Counted from the first letter of the stretch, positions 7,456 to 15,952 are shown. The stretch: DNA of 31,143 nt from JBBRGK01 sp036741355 (GCA_036741355.1 DAINSK010000042.1:1-31143), one strand, 5' to 3'. Made by a program: numbers and translations. The notes: generated by a model from the letters alone, not told the origin.

Positions 7456-8502
7456 TTAGCGCAGCAGAACCCGCGGGCCGTCGGCATTGTTGGCGATGAC
7501 GCATCCCACTTCCCAGGCGTCGGGGAGGCGGTCATGACTGAGGATCACATCGCGGGACGCGGGGTCGACGGCGAGCACCATTCCCACCCCCATATTGAAT
7601 GTGCGGAACATCTCCGCGTCGAGTACGTTGCCCTCGCGCTGAATGTACCCGAAGAGCGGCGGCACCTTCCAGCTTGTGCGGTCGAACTCGGCCGCGACAC
7701 CGTCTGGCAGAATACGTGGCACGTTGTCGAACAGCCCCCCGCCGGTGATGTGCGCCATCGCCTTGATGTGGCGCAGCACCGGCCTCAGCTCGTGCAGGTA
7801 GCAGTGATGCGGCACCATGAGCGCCTCGCCCAGGCTCGTCGACGTGCCGGGGACGAGCCGCGCCAGTTTTTCTCTGTCGGCCGCCTCACGCTCGGCGCCG
7901 CCACGGGCGACGTCGAACACGGTTCTGACCAGCGAATAACCGTTCGTGTGCAGGCCGTTTGATGGGAGCGCCAGCAACACGTCGCCGGGCACAATGCGGC
8001 TGCCATCCATGAGCGCGTCTCGCTCGGCCACGCCGACAATGAAGCCGGCGATGTCGAAGTCGCCCGGCTCGTAGACGTCCGGCATGTCGGCGGTTTCTCC
8101 GCCGACCAGCGCACAACCGACGTCCCGGCATGCGCCGGCCATCCCTCCGACCAGCGCTACCTTCTGATCTTCAGTGAGACCGCTATTGGCCAGGTAGTCG
8201 AGGAAGAAGAGCGGCTCGGCGCCGGCGGTCAGGATGTCGTTGACGCAATGGTTCACGAGGTCGCGGCCGACGGTGTCGTAACGGCCGAGGGCGCGCGCGA
8301 GCTTCACCTTCGTGCCGACGCCGTCCGTGCTGGAGACGAGCACGGCGTCGCGATAAGTGCCCATATGGAACATGGCGGCGAAGGGGCCGATCCCCGCCAG
8401 CACCTCCGGCCGCGACGCGCCGGCCGCGAGCGCCTTCATGCGCTCGACCGCGCGGTTCGTCGCGTCGATATCGACTCCGGCGGCACTGTACGAGGTCGTC
8501 AC
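7456..8502 (-). CDS. purM: Phosphoribosylformylglycinamidine cyclo-ligase (AIR synthetase) PurM
   Basis: This 348-residue ATP-dependent enzyme closes the imidazole ring of formylglycinamidine ribonucleotide to give AIR. The N-terminal region contains STDGVGTKVKLA near residue 60, followed by LVGGETADMPDVY near 130 and ITGGGLFDNVPRILP near 260, all typical of PurM. The start is GTG at 8502, supported by the family-typical YSAAGVDID immediately after it. The only purine-rich tract upstream is GGGGG at 8511-8507, and this belongs to the repeat element filling the purF-purM gap. Length is normal. It is transcribed after purF on the minus strand. Confidence 0.96.
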   Translation of the reverse strand: MTTSYSAAGVDIDATNRAVERMKALAAGASRPEVLAGIGPFAAMFHMGTYRDAVLVSSTDGVGTKVKLARALGRYDTVGRDLVNHCVNDILTAGAEPLFFLDYLANSGLTEDQKVALVGGMAGACRDVGCALVGGETADMPDVYEPGDFDIAGFIVGVAERDALMDGSRIVPGDVLLALPSNGLHTNGYSLVRTVFDVARGGAEREAADREKLARLVPGTSTSLGEALMVPHHCYLHELRPVLRHIKAMAHITGGGLFDNVPRILPDGVAAEFDRTSWKVPPLFGYIQREGNVLDAEMFRTFNMGVGMVLAVDPASRDVILSHDRLPDAWEVGCVIANNADGPRVLLR

Positions 8503-8681
8503 CTAACCCCCGGCCCCTTCCCTAACCAGGGAAGGGGAGCTAGTAATCGGTATTCGGTGCTGCATTCCGTCGCCGTGAAGTAGCCCATTTCCATGCGCCC
8601 AGCCAGGCGCTTCACCCAAGCCCGTAAACGGTACCCCTAGATCGCCCCTTCCCGGCGTTAGGGAAGGGGTAAGGGGTTAGG
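8502..8681 (-). repeat. 180-bp composite palindromic repeat in the purF-purM junction
   Basis: The element has 9-bp inverted ends, CCTAACCCC at 8502-8510 and GGGGTTAGG at 8673-8681. Each end also holds its own hairpin: CCCCTTCCCT/AGGGAAGGGG near 8513-8538, and a similar one near 8644-8668. On the minus strand it aligns along its length with 29287-29508: both share GGAAGGGGCGATCTAGGGGT, a central GGGCGCATGG...ATG block, and AGCTCCCCTTCCCTGGTTAG. It overlaps the last codons of purF and touches the first base of the purM start codon. Confidence 0.85.
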
Positions 8682-10286
8682 TATCCCCCAGCTCACCGGA
8701 CCCCCATCGTGCAGGTGGTCGGCGTCGCAGGCGGCGACGGCAAGGGGGTGGCGGCAGTTAGGTCTCTCCAGCGCTAGCTTATCGAACTCCAGTTGCACCG
8801 GAACGGGATAGTCGCCGGTAAAGCATGCCAGGCAAAAACTGCTCTTCGGCATGTTGACCGCGCGGAGCAGTCCGTCGAGGCTCAGGAAGCCGAGGCTATC
8901 GGCGCCGGTCTGGCGCTCGATCTCTGCCAACGAGATCTGCGCCGCGATCAGCTCTTTTTTCGTAGCCATATCGACGCCGAAATGGCACGGAAACTTGATC
9001 GGCGGCGCACAGATACGCAGGTGTACCTCGCGGGCGCCGGCATTGCGGATCATCTGCACCACGCGCCAGGTCGTCGTGCCGCGGACGATCGAGTCGTCGA
9101 CCAGCACCACGCGCTGACCCTCGAGCACATCGATTATGGGATTGAACTTGAGCTTTACCCCTGCCTCGCGGAGGCGCTGGTCCGGCTGAATGAACGTTCG
9201 ACCGACGTAGCGGTTCTTCATCAGGCCTTCGGCGAACGGGATGCCCGATTCACGCGCATAGCCGACGGCGGCGGCAGTGGCAGAGTCGGGCACGCCGATA
9301 ACGATGTCCGCGTCGACCGGATACTCGCGCGCGAGCTCGGCGCCCATTTTCATCCGCAGTGGATACACGCGGCTGTCGCGGATGATGCTGTCCGGGCGGG
9401 CGAAGTAGATGTATTCGAAGATGCAGAACGCGTCGCGTTTCCGCTCCACCGCCTGCGTGCTGTGGAGGCCGCTTGCATCGACGACGATCACCTCGCCCGG
9501 CTCGACCTCGCGCTCGTAGACCGCGCCGAGATGGTCCAGCGCACACGTCTCGGACGCGATCACCCAGCCTTCACCCAGACGGCCGACGCAGAGCGGCCGA
9601 TTACCCATCGGGTCGCGCACGGCGATCATCGAGTCGGGGGTGAGGATTATAAGACAGTAGGCGCCTTCGAGGCGCCGCATCACGGTCTGAATCCGTTCCG
9701 TCCAGCTTTTGCCCGGAGCGGTGCTAATCATACGGGCGACCAGCTCCGAATCGGTGGAGGAAGTGAGCGTATGTCCCTGCTCTTCCAGTCGCCGCCGGAG
9801 AAATTCGGCGTTGACGAGGTTGCCGTTGTGGCCGAGCGCTATCTCGCCCCGCGGGCCGATGATGTGGATCGGCTGGGCGTTGCCGATGCGGCTGGAGCCC
9901 GTGGTCGAGTAGCGCGTATGTCCGATCGCGATGCTGCCGGGCAGGTGCGCCAGGTCCTCTTCCTCAAACACGTGGCCCACGAGCCCCATGCCGGTGCGCA
10001 GGTGCAGGTTGTTGCCGTCTGAGGTGGCGATCCCCGCGCTCTCCTGACCGCGGTGCTGGAGCGCGTAGAGGCCATAAAACGTCAGTCGGGCGACATCTTC
10101 CCCCGGTGCGTAAACGCCGAACACGCCGCAAGCTTCTTTCGGTGCGTCGTCGCCGGCTGCTGCGGCGCCGAGTACCGAGCCGTTTGTTTCCACGGCGGGG
10201 ACCGTCGTCACCAGGTAGCCGGGTAGTTCTCGCGGCGTGGAAAGGATCGGTAATTCGGTCACGGCATGGTCGAGATTCGGCATCAT
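8658..10286 (-). CDS. purF: Amidophosphoribosyltransferase PurF
   Basis: This 542-residue enzyme catalyses the first committed step of purine synthesis, using glutamine and PRPP. The nucleophilic cysteine is Cys53 in KEACGVFGVY, so an unusually long leader of 52 residues must be removed; the Bacillus-type leader is only about a dozen residues. The phosphoribosyltransferase site VVLVDDSIVRGTT is intact. Cysteines in FCIFEY, FPCHFG and FCLACF match the four 4Fe-4S ligands of the Bacillus-type enzyme. The ATG at 10286 lies about 20 bases after a good promoter, which supports the long N-terminus. The last residues (NPLPLP) and the TAA stop are encoded by the intergenic repeat, so the C-terminal tail is unusual. 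Confidence 0.95.
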   Translation of the reverse strand: MMPNLDHAVTELPILSTPRELPGYLVTTVPAVETNGSVLGAAAAGDDAPKEACGVFGVYAPGEDVARLTFYGLYALQHRGQESAGIATSDGNNLHLRTGMGLVGHVFEEEDLAHLPGSIAIGHTRYSTTGSSRIGNAQPIHIIGPRGEIALGHNGNLVNAEFLRRRLEEQGHTLTSSTDSELVARMISTAPGKSWTERIQTVMRRLEGAYCLIILTPDSMIAVRDPMGNRPLCVGRLGEGWVIASETCALDHLGAVYEREVEPGEVIVVDASGLHSTQAVERKRDAFCIFEYIYFARPDSIIRDSRVYPLRMKMGAELAREYPVDADIVIGVPDSATAAAVGYARESGIPFAEGLMKNRYVGRTFIQPDQRLREAGVKLKFNPIIDVLEGQRVVLVDDSIVRGTTTWRVVQMIRNAGAREVHLRICAPPIKFPCHFGVDMATKKELIAAQISLAEIERQTGADSLGFLSLDGLLRAVNMPKSSFCLACFTGDYPVPVQLEFDKLALERPNCRHPLAVAACDADHLHDGGPVSWGIPNPLPLP

Positions 10287-10313
10287 CAGCCTGCTCTCTG
10301 GGTGTGCGTTACC

Positions 10314-10342
10314 ATGATATCAGCGGGCCGGTGGCGGGTCAA
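10314..10342 (-). promoter_or_regulatory. Sigma-70-type promoter of purF
   Basis: On the minus strand TTGACC (10342-10337) and TATCAT (10319-10314) are separated by exactly 17 bases. The expected transcription start is near 10307, about 20 bases before the purF ATG. This gives the pur genes their own promoter independent of greA. Confidence 0.75.
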
Positions 10343-10429
10343 ACGAGGGCTTCGTACGAAGGAGGCAGGACGGCCTACATCTCTCGCCGTTCCATTCTGA
10401 ATGAAGCAGCAGGACAGGAGAACAACGAA

Positions 10430-10906
10430 TCAGGCCAGTGACGTGATTTTTAGGCGCCGTTTGCCGTGTGGAACGGCTACCTCAACGACGTCGCCGACGG
10501 CGTGTCCCATCAGGGCGCTGCCAACCGGCGACTCGTCGCTGATCTTGCCGTCTCTGACGTCCACCTCCAGCGAGCCGACGATCTGAAAGCTCTGTTCGGG
10601 GCCATCGTCCGGCTTGACGACGACGACGCTGCCAAGCTGGACGCGTCCAGATCGGTGAGCGGCCGATTCGTCGATCACTTCGGCGTTGCCGATCATGTGT
10701 TCGAGCTGTGCAATGCGGCCCTCGACGATTGACTGTTCTTCTTTTGCATATTCGTAGCCGGGCTCGGCCTCGGTGCTCAAGCTGCTTTCGCGCTCCTGCT
10801 CGAGCGCCTCGGCGACTTCGTGGCGCTTTACGTTCTCAAGGTACTGCAGTTCGTCTCGGAGCTTTTCCAGACCCTCCCGGGTCAAGGCAACCCGTTCTTC
10901 GGCCAC
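10430..10906 (-). CDS. greA: Transcription elongation factor GreA
   Basis: GreA rescues backtracked RNA polymerase by stimulating transcript cleavage. The 158-residue protein is the normal GreA length. The N-terminal coiled coil begins LTREGLEKLRDELQYLENVKR and carries the Asp/Glu-rich tip (GYEYAKEEQ). The C-terminal FKBP-like domain contains IVGSLEVDVRDGKISDESPVG and ends GDVVEVAVPHGKRRLKI, which are diagnostic. The frame is open to 11197, but I chose GTG at 10906 because GAGGA lies 8 bases upstream and because upstream codons do not resemble the family. It sits between a DUF192 gene and purF on the same strand. Confidence 0.95.
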   Translation of the reverse strand: MAEERVALTREGLEKLRDELQYLENVKRHEVAEALEQERESSLSTEAEPGYEYAKEEQSIVEGRIAQLEHMIGNAEVIDESAAHRSGRVQLGSVVVVKPDDGPEQSFQIVGSLEVDVRDGKISDESPVGSALMGHAVGDVVEVAVPHGKRRLKITSLA

Positions 10907-11018
10907 TGTTGTTGTCCTCAGCAGTTCATTGCTGCTTTTGTTGTAATTGGTCCACGTAGAGTACAACACGGCAGCACACAGTGTAGCCCACCGTCTGCGC
11001 TGTGTGATACCGCGAGAG

Positions 11019-11375
11019 TTACAGCTCCTGTAACACGATCTGGTCCCCTGCCACGGTCTCCGTGTGGGCAATCGTTCCGACCGGCAGCTCGAGAGTGGTT
11101 TTCGCGCCACGGGCGGCGGAGAGACGCCACGGTCGCAGATTGGAGACGGTCTTGACAACGCGAAACTCGCGATCGAGGTAAATGATGTCCAGCGCAAAGA
11201 GCATGAAAAACATGTGCACGGAGCCGCAGGGGACGATGTGCAGCCCCTCGCCTTGGGCGAGTCCGCGTCTCCCGATTAGCCCTACAAACCGCGTCCACGG
11301 GTTATCCGCAACGTGTATTCGGCCGCCGAGCTCGGTGGCGCGGGTCTCATTCGCGATGCGCTGGATCGCTGCCAT
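11019..11375 (-). CDS. DUF192-family protein
   Basis: This 118-residue protein matches the DUF192 pattern: a GLIGRRGLAQGEGL segment near residues 32-45, then HMFFMLFALDIIYLD near 54-68, and ELPVGTI near 97-103. The family is small, beta-rich and of unsettled function, and is often found as a secreted or periplasmic domain. No signal peptide is seen here, so this copy is probably cytoplasmic. ATG at 11375 follows AGAGGGGG by about 6 bases. It precedes greA by 112 bases on the same strand. Confidence 0.82.
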   Translation of the reverse strand: MAAIQRIANETRATELGGRIHVADNPWTRFVGLIGRRGLAQGEGLHIVPCGSVHMFFMLFALDIIYLDREFRVVKTVSNLRPWRLSAARGAKTTLELPVGTIAHTETVAGDQIVLQEL

Positions 11376-11418
11376 GATTGCCCCCTCTGACGCGGCACTA
11401 CGCTACTATCGGGCAACG

Positions 11419-11445
11419 ACAGAGCCCGGCGCAGCCGGGCTCTGT
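11419..11445. terminator. 12-bp perfect hairpin between the small ORF and the DUF192 gene
   Basis: ACAGAGCCCGGC (11419-11430) pairs perfectly with GCCGGGCTCTGT (11434-11445) around a GCA loop. It lies about 50 bases downstream of the 11494-11709 gene on the minus strand. There is no T-run, so termination is probable from stem strength alone but not certain. Confidence 0.6.
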
Positions 11446-11493
11446 GCAGCATCCATTGCGGCCGGCGTGCAACGCGGCCGAATGTCGGGACAA

Positions 11494-11709
11494 CTACCCC
11501 GCGACGACCTCAGAGATGACCTCTTCGGGCAAGCCTCTATTGCGGCGCACCACCCGAACCCGTGTCGCACCGTTCTTGGCTAGTTGCTTGGCCCGCCGAT
11601 AGGCGGCGGCATATTCGTACGAGTAACCAAGCGGACCTACCTGCTCATCGATCAATCCGACGGCGCCCGCGGGTTCGTCGTATTCAACAAAGAATTTGTT
11701 CAAGGGCAT
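11494..11709 (-). CDS. Small conserved-looking hypothetical protein, 71 aa
   Basis: The function is not recognised. The protein is mixed acidic/basic, with a YDEPAGAVGLIDEQVG stretch and a tail rich in arginine and valine (RVRVVRRNRG). I chose ATG at 11709 because GGGAGAAGG lies just upstream; the frame itself is open to 11778. It sits between the FAD oxidoreductase and the strong hairpin at 11419-11445. On the minus strand TATATA and GATAAT occur upstream, between 11797 and 11710, so it may have its own promoter. The strong ribosome binding site supports a real gene. Confidence 0.6.
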   Translation of the reverse strand: MPLNKFFVEYDEPAGAVGLIDEQVGPLGYSYEYAAAYRRAKQLAKNGATRVRVVRRNRGLPEEVISEVVAG

Positions 11710-11797
11710 TGCCTTCTCCCTTTGTTCATTATCGCCGATTCGGCGCCCTTGGTCAGTACTTATATAGCCCGTACGCATTACGTAATTTAATGTTCAT

Positions 11798-13075
11798 TTA
11801 TCCGGCAAGCAGCCGCCCGGCCATCTGCTCGCCCAGCCGCAAACTGTAATTCTGGCCGCGGTCCTGCGGGTACACATGCGCCATGGTCGCCAGCAGGACG
11901 GCCGGGAGCGGTGTTTCGATCGGCGGCAGCGACGAGACGTAGTTGGTGGTGACGATGGGTTGCGCATATGGGGCACGAAACAGCCAATGGTCGCGCAGCC
12001 AGGAAGCTTCGAAGTCGGGGTTGAAACGCTTGAGCGCCGGCAGAAACTCGGCCAGCACCTCAGCTTCTGACTTGCGAAGCAAAGGAGAGTCGTCCGGCAG
12101 GTAGTTGCCCAGGTACACGAGATGGCGGCCGCCGTAGTCGGAAGCCGGCATAAAGTTGGTGTGCTCGACAAGCACCAGGAACGGGTAGCCTGGGTCGCCG
12201 ACGGAGATCCAGTACTTGTCGGTCAGCGGGCGGTCAAGCGCCAGGATCAGCACCTGGGCGCTGTAGAACTCGGGTCCTGGATGGCTCGTAGCGTAGTCAG
12301 GTGGTAGACCTTCGGCCAACCGTTCAAATACACGTTGCGGCGCCGTGACCAGCAGTCGCTCGAACGAGTGCGTTCCGTGCGGGGTATCGACCTGCACGCC
12401 GCCGTCCCGACTGCGAATGGCGGAGGCGCTTGCGCCGAGGAGGATCTCACCGCCAAGGGAACGGATTCGCTCGCCAATCGCGTCGTAGAGCTGCTGGAAA
12501 CCGCCACGCAGGTAGCCCAACCGGATCGTACGCTCGTGGAAGCGACTCCACAGCCAGCCCATGCTGATGTCGCGGGCTCGATTCCCGAACTTGCCCGCGA
12601 GCTGCGGCTCAATAAACCCATCGTACGCCCGACGTCCGGCCCAGCGGCGCGTCCACTCCGTTGCCGTTTGGCCTGCGAAACGTCGTTCATTTGGTACGAG
12701 CTTGAGCCCCGCCACCGTAGCGCCGAAGCGCAAGCGGTCGACGAAGGGAATGGCGCCAAACCGGAGCACGCCGCTTACCGACATCGGATAGATGCGGTCG
12801 CCGCGCAAGAGCGAACTGACTGGTTGACCCCAGACGAGCTTTTCTTCGAGCCCAAGCTCCGCAATGGTGCGGATGATGGTGCGGTCAGTCTTGAAGATGT
12901 GGTGGTAGAACTTCTCGAGCGAGGCTTTGGAGTCTTCACCGGGCCTGAAGCCCGCGGCGAGCCCGCCGAGTTCGGGCTCGCGTTCGATGATCACGACGCG
13001 GCGCCCGGCCTGTGCCAGCCGCAGACCGGCGCCTAAACCGAGCGCACCGCCGCCGATGATGCCGATTTCTGCCAC
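11798..13075 (-). CDS. NAD(P)/FAD-dependent oxidoreductase, amine-oxidase/HemY-like fold
   Basis: This 425-residue flavoprotein opens with a dinucleotide-binding motif, IGIIGGGALGLGAGLRLAQ, followed by VVIIEREPELGG near residues 28-39. This is the arrangement of amine oxidase, protoporphyrinogen oxidase and UDP-galactopyranose mutase-like proteins. The C-terminal ATMAHVYPQDRGQNYSLRLG fits the second FAD-contact region of that superfamily. GTG at 13075 has AGGAGA about 10 bases upstream. It is divergent from the universal stress protein gene across a 70-base spacer. Haem, carotenoid or sugar genes are not adjacent, so the substrate cannot be inferred. Confidence 0.8.
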   Translation of the reverse strand: MAEIGIIGGGALGLGAGLRLAQAGRRVVIIEREPELGGLAAGFRPGEDSKASLEKFYHHIFKTDRTIIRTIAELGLEEKLVWGQPVSSLLRGDRIYPMSVSGVLRFGAIPFVDRLRFGATVAGLKLVPNERRFAGQTATEWTRRWAGRRAYDGFIEPQLAGKFGNRARDISMGWLWSRFHERTIRLGYLRGGFQQLYDAIGERIRSLGGEILLGASASAIRSRDGGVQVDTPHGTHSFERLLVTAPQRVFERLAEGLPPDYATSHPGPEFYSAQVLILALDRPLTDKYWISVGDPGYPFLVLVEHTNFMPASDYGGRHLVYLGNYLPDDSPLLRKSEAEVLAEFLPALKRFNPDFEASWLRDHWLFRAPYAQPIVTTNYVSSLPPIETPLPAVLLATMAHVYPQDRGQNYSLRLGEQMAGRLLAG

Positions 13076-13115
13076 TTGATTCAGGGTCTCCTGTTACGTG
13101 GGCTTTGGATGCGCC

Positions 13116-13121
13116 TATACT
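13116..13121 (+). promoter_or_regulatory. Likely -10 box for the usp-kimA operon
   Basis: TATACT lies 24 bases before the ATG at 13146 in the short divergent spacer. No good -35 match is seen 17-18 bases upstream, so the promoter is weak, activator-dependent or read by another sigma factor. Confidence 0.45.
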
Positions 13122-13145
13122 ATCCCGTTAGCGCGGAGGTGGCTG

Positions 13146-13622
13146 ATGGCCGAACGGGTGCCCCCAGAAGCCAGCGCCTTACTGAACACACGCAATATCC
13201 TCGTCCCGTGCGACGGATCTGACATCTGTTTTTCGGCCCTTGCTCTGGCGTGCGACGTCGCGCACCGTAATGCCGGCCGCGTGTACGCGGTCCATGTGAT
13301 TGTTGTGCGGCGTTCGCTGCCGCTTGACGCCGAAATGGTGGCAGAAACGCGCCGCGGCAACGATATCCTGACGCGGGCCGAGCGGATCGGCGCGGCGATT
13401 GGCCAGGGCGTCGAGACCGAATTATTGCAGGCCAGGGACGCGGGGAGCAGCATTGTGGACGAGGCGAGCAACCTGGGCGTGGATGCGATCTTTCTTGGCC
13501 TTGAGTTGAAAGAGCGCATCGCCGAGCCAACCGTGGGCGCCAAGATCGACCATCTATTGCAGCAGGCGCAATGCCAGGTGTGGATATTCCGCGATACGCT
13601 GGCCGATGAAGACCGCGTCTGA
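13146..13622 (+). CDS. Universal stress protein (UspA) family
   Basis: This 158-residue single-domain protein starts its fold with NILVPCDGSDICFSALALACDVA, the beta-1/alpha-1 pattern of UspA proteins. It continues with VDAIFLGLELKERI near residues 115-128 and IDHLLQQAQCQVWIF at the end. The usual ATP-binding Gly-x2-Gly-x9-Gly-Ser/Thr motif is not clearly present, so it may belong to the non-ATP-binding type. I chose ATG at 13146 because GGAGG lies 7-8 bases upstream. The KimA-like transporter gene starts 32 bases after the stop on the same strand, so the two are probably co-transcribed. A Usp protein next to a transporter of this type suggests a role in controlling it. Confidence 0.82.
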   Translation: MAERVPPEASALLNTRNILVPCDGSDICFSALALACDVAHRNAGRVYAVHVIVVRRSLPLDAEMVAETRRGNDILTRAERIGAAIGQGVETELLQARDAGSSIVDEASNLGVDAIFLGLELKERIAEPTVGAKIDHLLQQAQCQVWIFRDTLADEDRV

Positions 13623-13654
13623 CGGCGCACGGCCGGACAGCGTAGGGACAGTGG

Positions 13655-15952
13655 ATGCCCGAAGACCAGCGACCAGAGAATCCGGATCGGCAGCCACCGG
13701 CAGACGGCGCCGGCGCGCAGAGACCGCGCGTCATCTCCCAGCCCGGTGCCCGGGCGGCGCGCCGTCCACCGGAACTGCGGGGCCGCGAACCGCGAGTTGA
13801 GGCCGTCGAGCAACGGCGCCCTCGCCCGGCCGCGGACGACGACCGCCCACGCACGGGCGGCACGTATCGGAAGCTAAGTCCGGACCTCGAGCTGCGCGAA
13901 GTGCGATCCGGCTCACGTCCGGGTTCCAGATACGTGCGTACCATGACGACCCAATCACGCAGTTTCCGTAAGCTTGGGCCCGGCGTGCTGCAGGCGACTG
14001 ACGAGGCGGGGGCCCCGCGCGGGGCTTTCGGACGGTTCACGGCGGCGACTCGGCGTCGCTTCATCGGCTCGCCGCTGGCCACTTCACAGCTCGCGCACGA
14101 GCGCCTGACGAAGGTCAAGGCGCTGGCCGTGTTCTCGTCTGACGCGCTCTCCTCAGTTGCGTATGCGACGGAACAGATCGTGGTCGTCCTTGTCGTCGCC
14201 GGGACGGGCGCCCTCGGGAACGTCGTTCCGATCAGCGTCGGCATCGCCGTGTTGCTGGCGCTTGTTGCAATCTCCTACCGGCAGACGATCCACGCATACC
14301 CAAACGGCGGCGGGTCGTACATCGTCGCGCACACAGAGCTTGGCGTTTGGCCGGGTCTGATCGCCGCCGGCTCGCTGATGGTCGACTACATCCTGACCGT
14401 GGCCGTCAGCATCTCGTCCGGCGTCCAAGCGGTCACCTCCGCGGTAGAGGGTCTTCACCCCTTTACGGTTGAAATCGCTCTCGCCGCGCTGGCGTTCATG
14501 GTCGTCATCAACCTACGGGGCGTGAAGGAATCGGGCAGCATCTTTGCGGCTCCAACTTACGTGTTTATCTTCAGCATTCTGCTGATGATCGTCGTGGCCT
14601 TCGTCAAGATCCTGCTTGGCCACGGCGGCGGCATTCCGCAGGAACAGCATGCGCTCCAGAGCACGGGCGCAAGCATCGGCATCTTCTTGGTTCTGCGCGC
14701 CTTTGCCTCCGGTTGTACGGCAATGACCGGTGTCGAGGCGATCTCCAACGGCGTGCCGGCGTTTCAAAAGCCAGAGTCGGATAACGCACGCTCGACGCTT
14801 ACCTGGATGGCGATTATCCTCGGCATCATGTTTATGGGCATCAGCCTGCTCGCCAACCATTACGGTATTCGCCCGGACGACCCGACGCAGAGGGGCGCTC
14901 AAACGGTGCTTTCCAAGATCGCGCACGATGCGTTCGGCGGTGGCAATAACCCTCTGTACATCATTACCCAGGCCGCGACGTTCTTGATCCTCGTGCTGGC
15001 GGCCAACACCAGTTTCGCCGACTTCCCGCGGCTGGCGTCGATCCTGGCCCACGACGGCTACATGCCGCACCAGTTCTCGTTCCGGGGCGACAGGCTCGCG
15101 TTCTCGAACGGCATCCTTGTACTCGGATTCATCTCCGCCCTGCTGCTTATCGGCTTTAAGGCGAATACCGACGCGCTGATACCGCTGTACGCGGTCGGCG
15201 TGTTCATCTCGTTTACGCTCTCGCAGTCGGGCATGGTGCAGCACTGGCTGGTTCGCCGCAGGACCGGGGGGCCGGGATCTAAAGGGGCCACCCGCAGCCT
15301 GTACATCAACGGTACCGGCGCAATCGCCACCGGCATCGTCGCGATCGTGATCGCGACGACCAAGTTCATCCACGGCGCCTGGATCGTCTTGCTGCTGATT
15401 CCGATCATCGTGCTTACGTTGCACGCGATCGGGAAACATTACCGTTCGGTGGAACGCGAAATCGAAGTGAGCGATGACGAACTCAAGCGGCTGCGGTTGC
15501 AGGCGCCGACCGAGCAAACAGTCATCGTGCCCGTGGGCAGTCTCAATCGTGCCGTGGTAAGGACGTTGGCCTTCGCGCAGTCGATCTCCAAAGACGTTAC
15601 CGCCGTCCACGTCACGGATGACCTGGAGGAGGCGGAGCACATGCAGCGCCGCTGGGAGGAGTGGGCATCGGACGTGCCGCTTGTCATCCTCGAGTCGCGT
15701 TACCGATCGTTCACGCGTCCGCTGCTGTCGTACATCGATCTAATCAGCGAGCAACGCGGGCCGGACCATATCATTACGGTGGTCGTGCCCGAGTTCGTGC
15801 CCGAGCACTGGTACCAGCACCTGTTGCACGGGCAAACGGCGTTAAGGCTGAAAGCGGCGCTTTTATTCCGGCCCAACACGGTCGTCGCCGATGTGCCCAG
15901 CCACCTCGGTAAACATGCCGAAACCCAGCCACCGGTCGAAACCAAGCAATAG
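13655..15952 (+). CDS. KimA-like APC-superfamily transporter with disordered N-terminal extension
   Basis: This 765-residue membrane transporter resembles KimA (YdaO), a high-affinity potassium importer of the amino acid-polyamine-cation superfamily. Diagnostic segments are LATSQLAHERLTKVKALAVF and SSDALSSVAYATEQ near residues 141-174, then about twelve hydrophobic segments to about residue 600. A soluble C-terminal domain of about 150 residues has a Usp-like pattern, including VIVPVGSLNRAV. In KimA this region binds c-di-AMP, which shuts transport. The first 96 residues are rich in Arg, Pro, Gly and Asp and look disordered, unlike typical KimA. An alternative ATG near 13943 (Met97) would remove them. 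It is coupled to the upstream usp gene. Potassium is the likely substrate, by family only. Confidence 0.82.
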   Translation: MPEDQRPENPDRQPPADGAGAQRPRVISQPGARAARRPPELRGREPRVEAVEQRRPRPAADDDRPRTGGTYRKLSPDLELREVRSGSRPGSRYVRTMTTQSRSFRKLGPGVLQATDEAGAPRGAFGRFTAATRRRFIGSPLATSQLAHERLTKVKALAVFSSDALSSVAYATEQIVVVLVVAGTGALGNVVPISVGIAVLLALVAISYRQTIHAYPNGGGSYIVAHTELGVWPGLIAAGSLMVDYILTVAVSISSGVQAVTSAVEGLHPFTVEIALAALAFMVVINLRGVKESGSIFAAPTYVFIFSILLMIVVAFVKILLGHGGGIPQEQHALQSTGASIGIFLVLRAFASGCTAMTGVEAISNGVPAFQKPESDNARSTLTWMAIILGIMFMGISLLANHYGIRPDDPTQRGAQTVLSKIAHDAFGGGNNPLYIITQAATFLILVLAANTSFADFPRLASILAHDGYMPHQFSFRGDRLAFSNGILVLGFISALLLIGFKANTDALIPLYAVGVFISFTLSQSGMVQHWLVRRRTGGPGSKGATRSLYINGTGAIATGIVAIVIATTKFIHGAWIVLLLIPIIVLTLHAIGKHYRSVEREIEVSDDELKRLRLQAPTEQTVIVPVGSLNRAVVRTLAFAQSISKDVTAVHVTDDLEEAEHMQRRWEEWASDVPLVILESRYRSFTRPLLSYIDLISEQRGPDHIITVVVPEFVPEHWYQHLLHGQTALRLKAALLFRPNTVVADVPSHLGKHAETQPPVETKQ

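Noticed and set aside
8793..10022. Long plus-strand frame opposite purF
   Set aside because: It is antisense to a clear purF and has a composition expected from the reverse of GC-rich coding sequence, with no ribosome binding site or family match.
10907..11197. Long N-terminal extension on GreA
   Set aside because: The extra codons do not resemble GreA, and a GTG with a good ribosome binding site lies at the normal family start.
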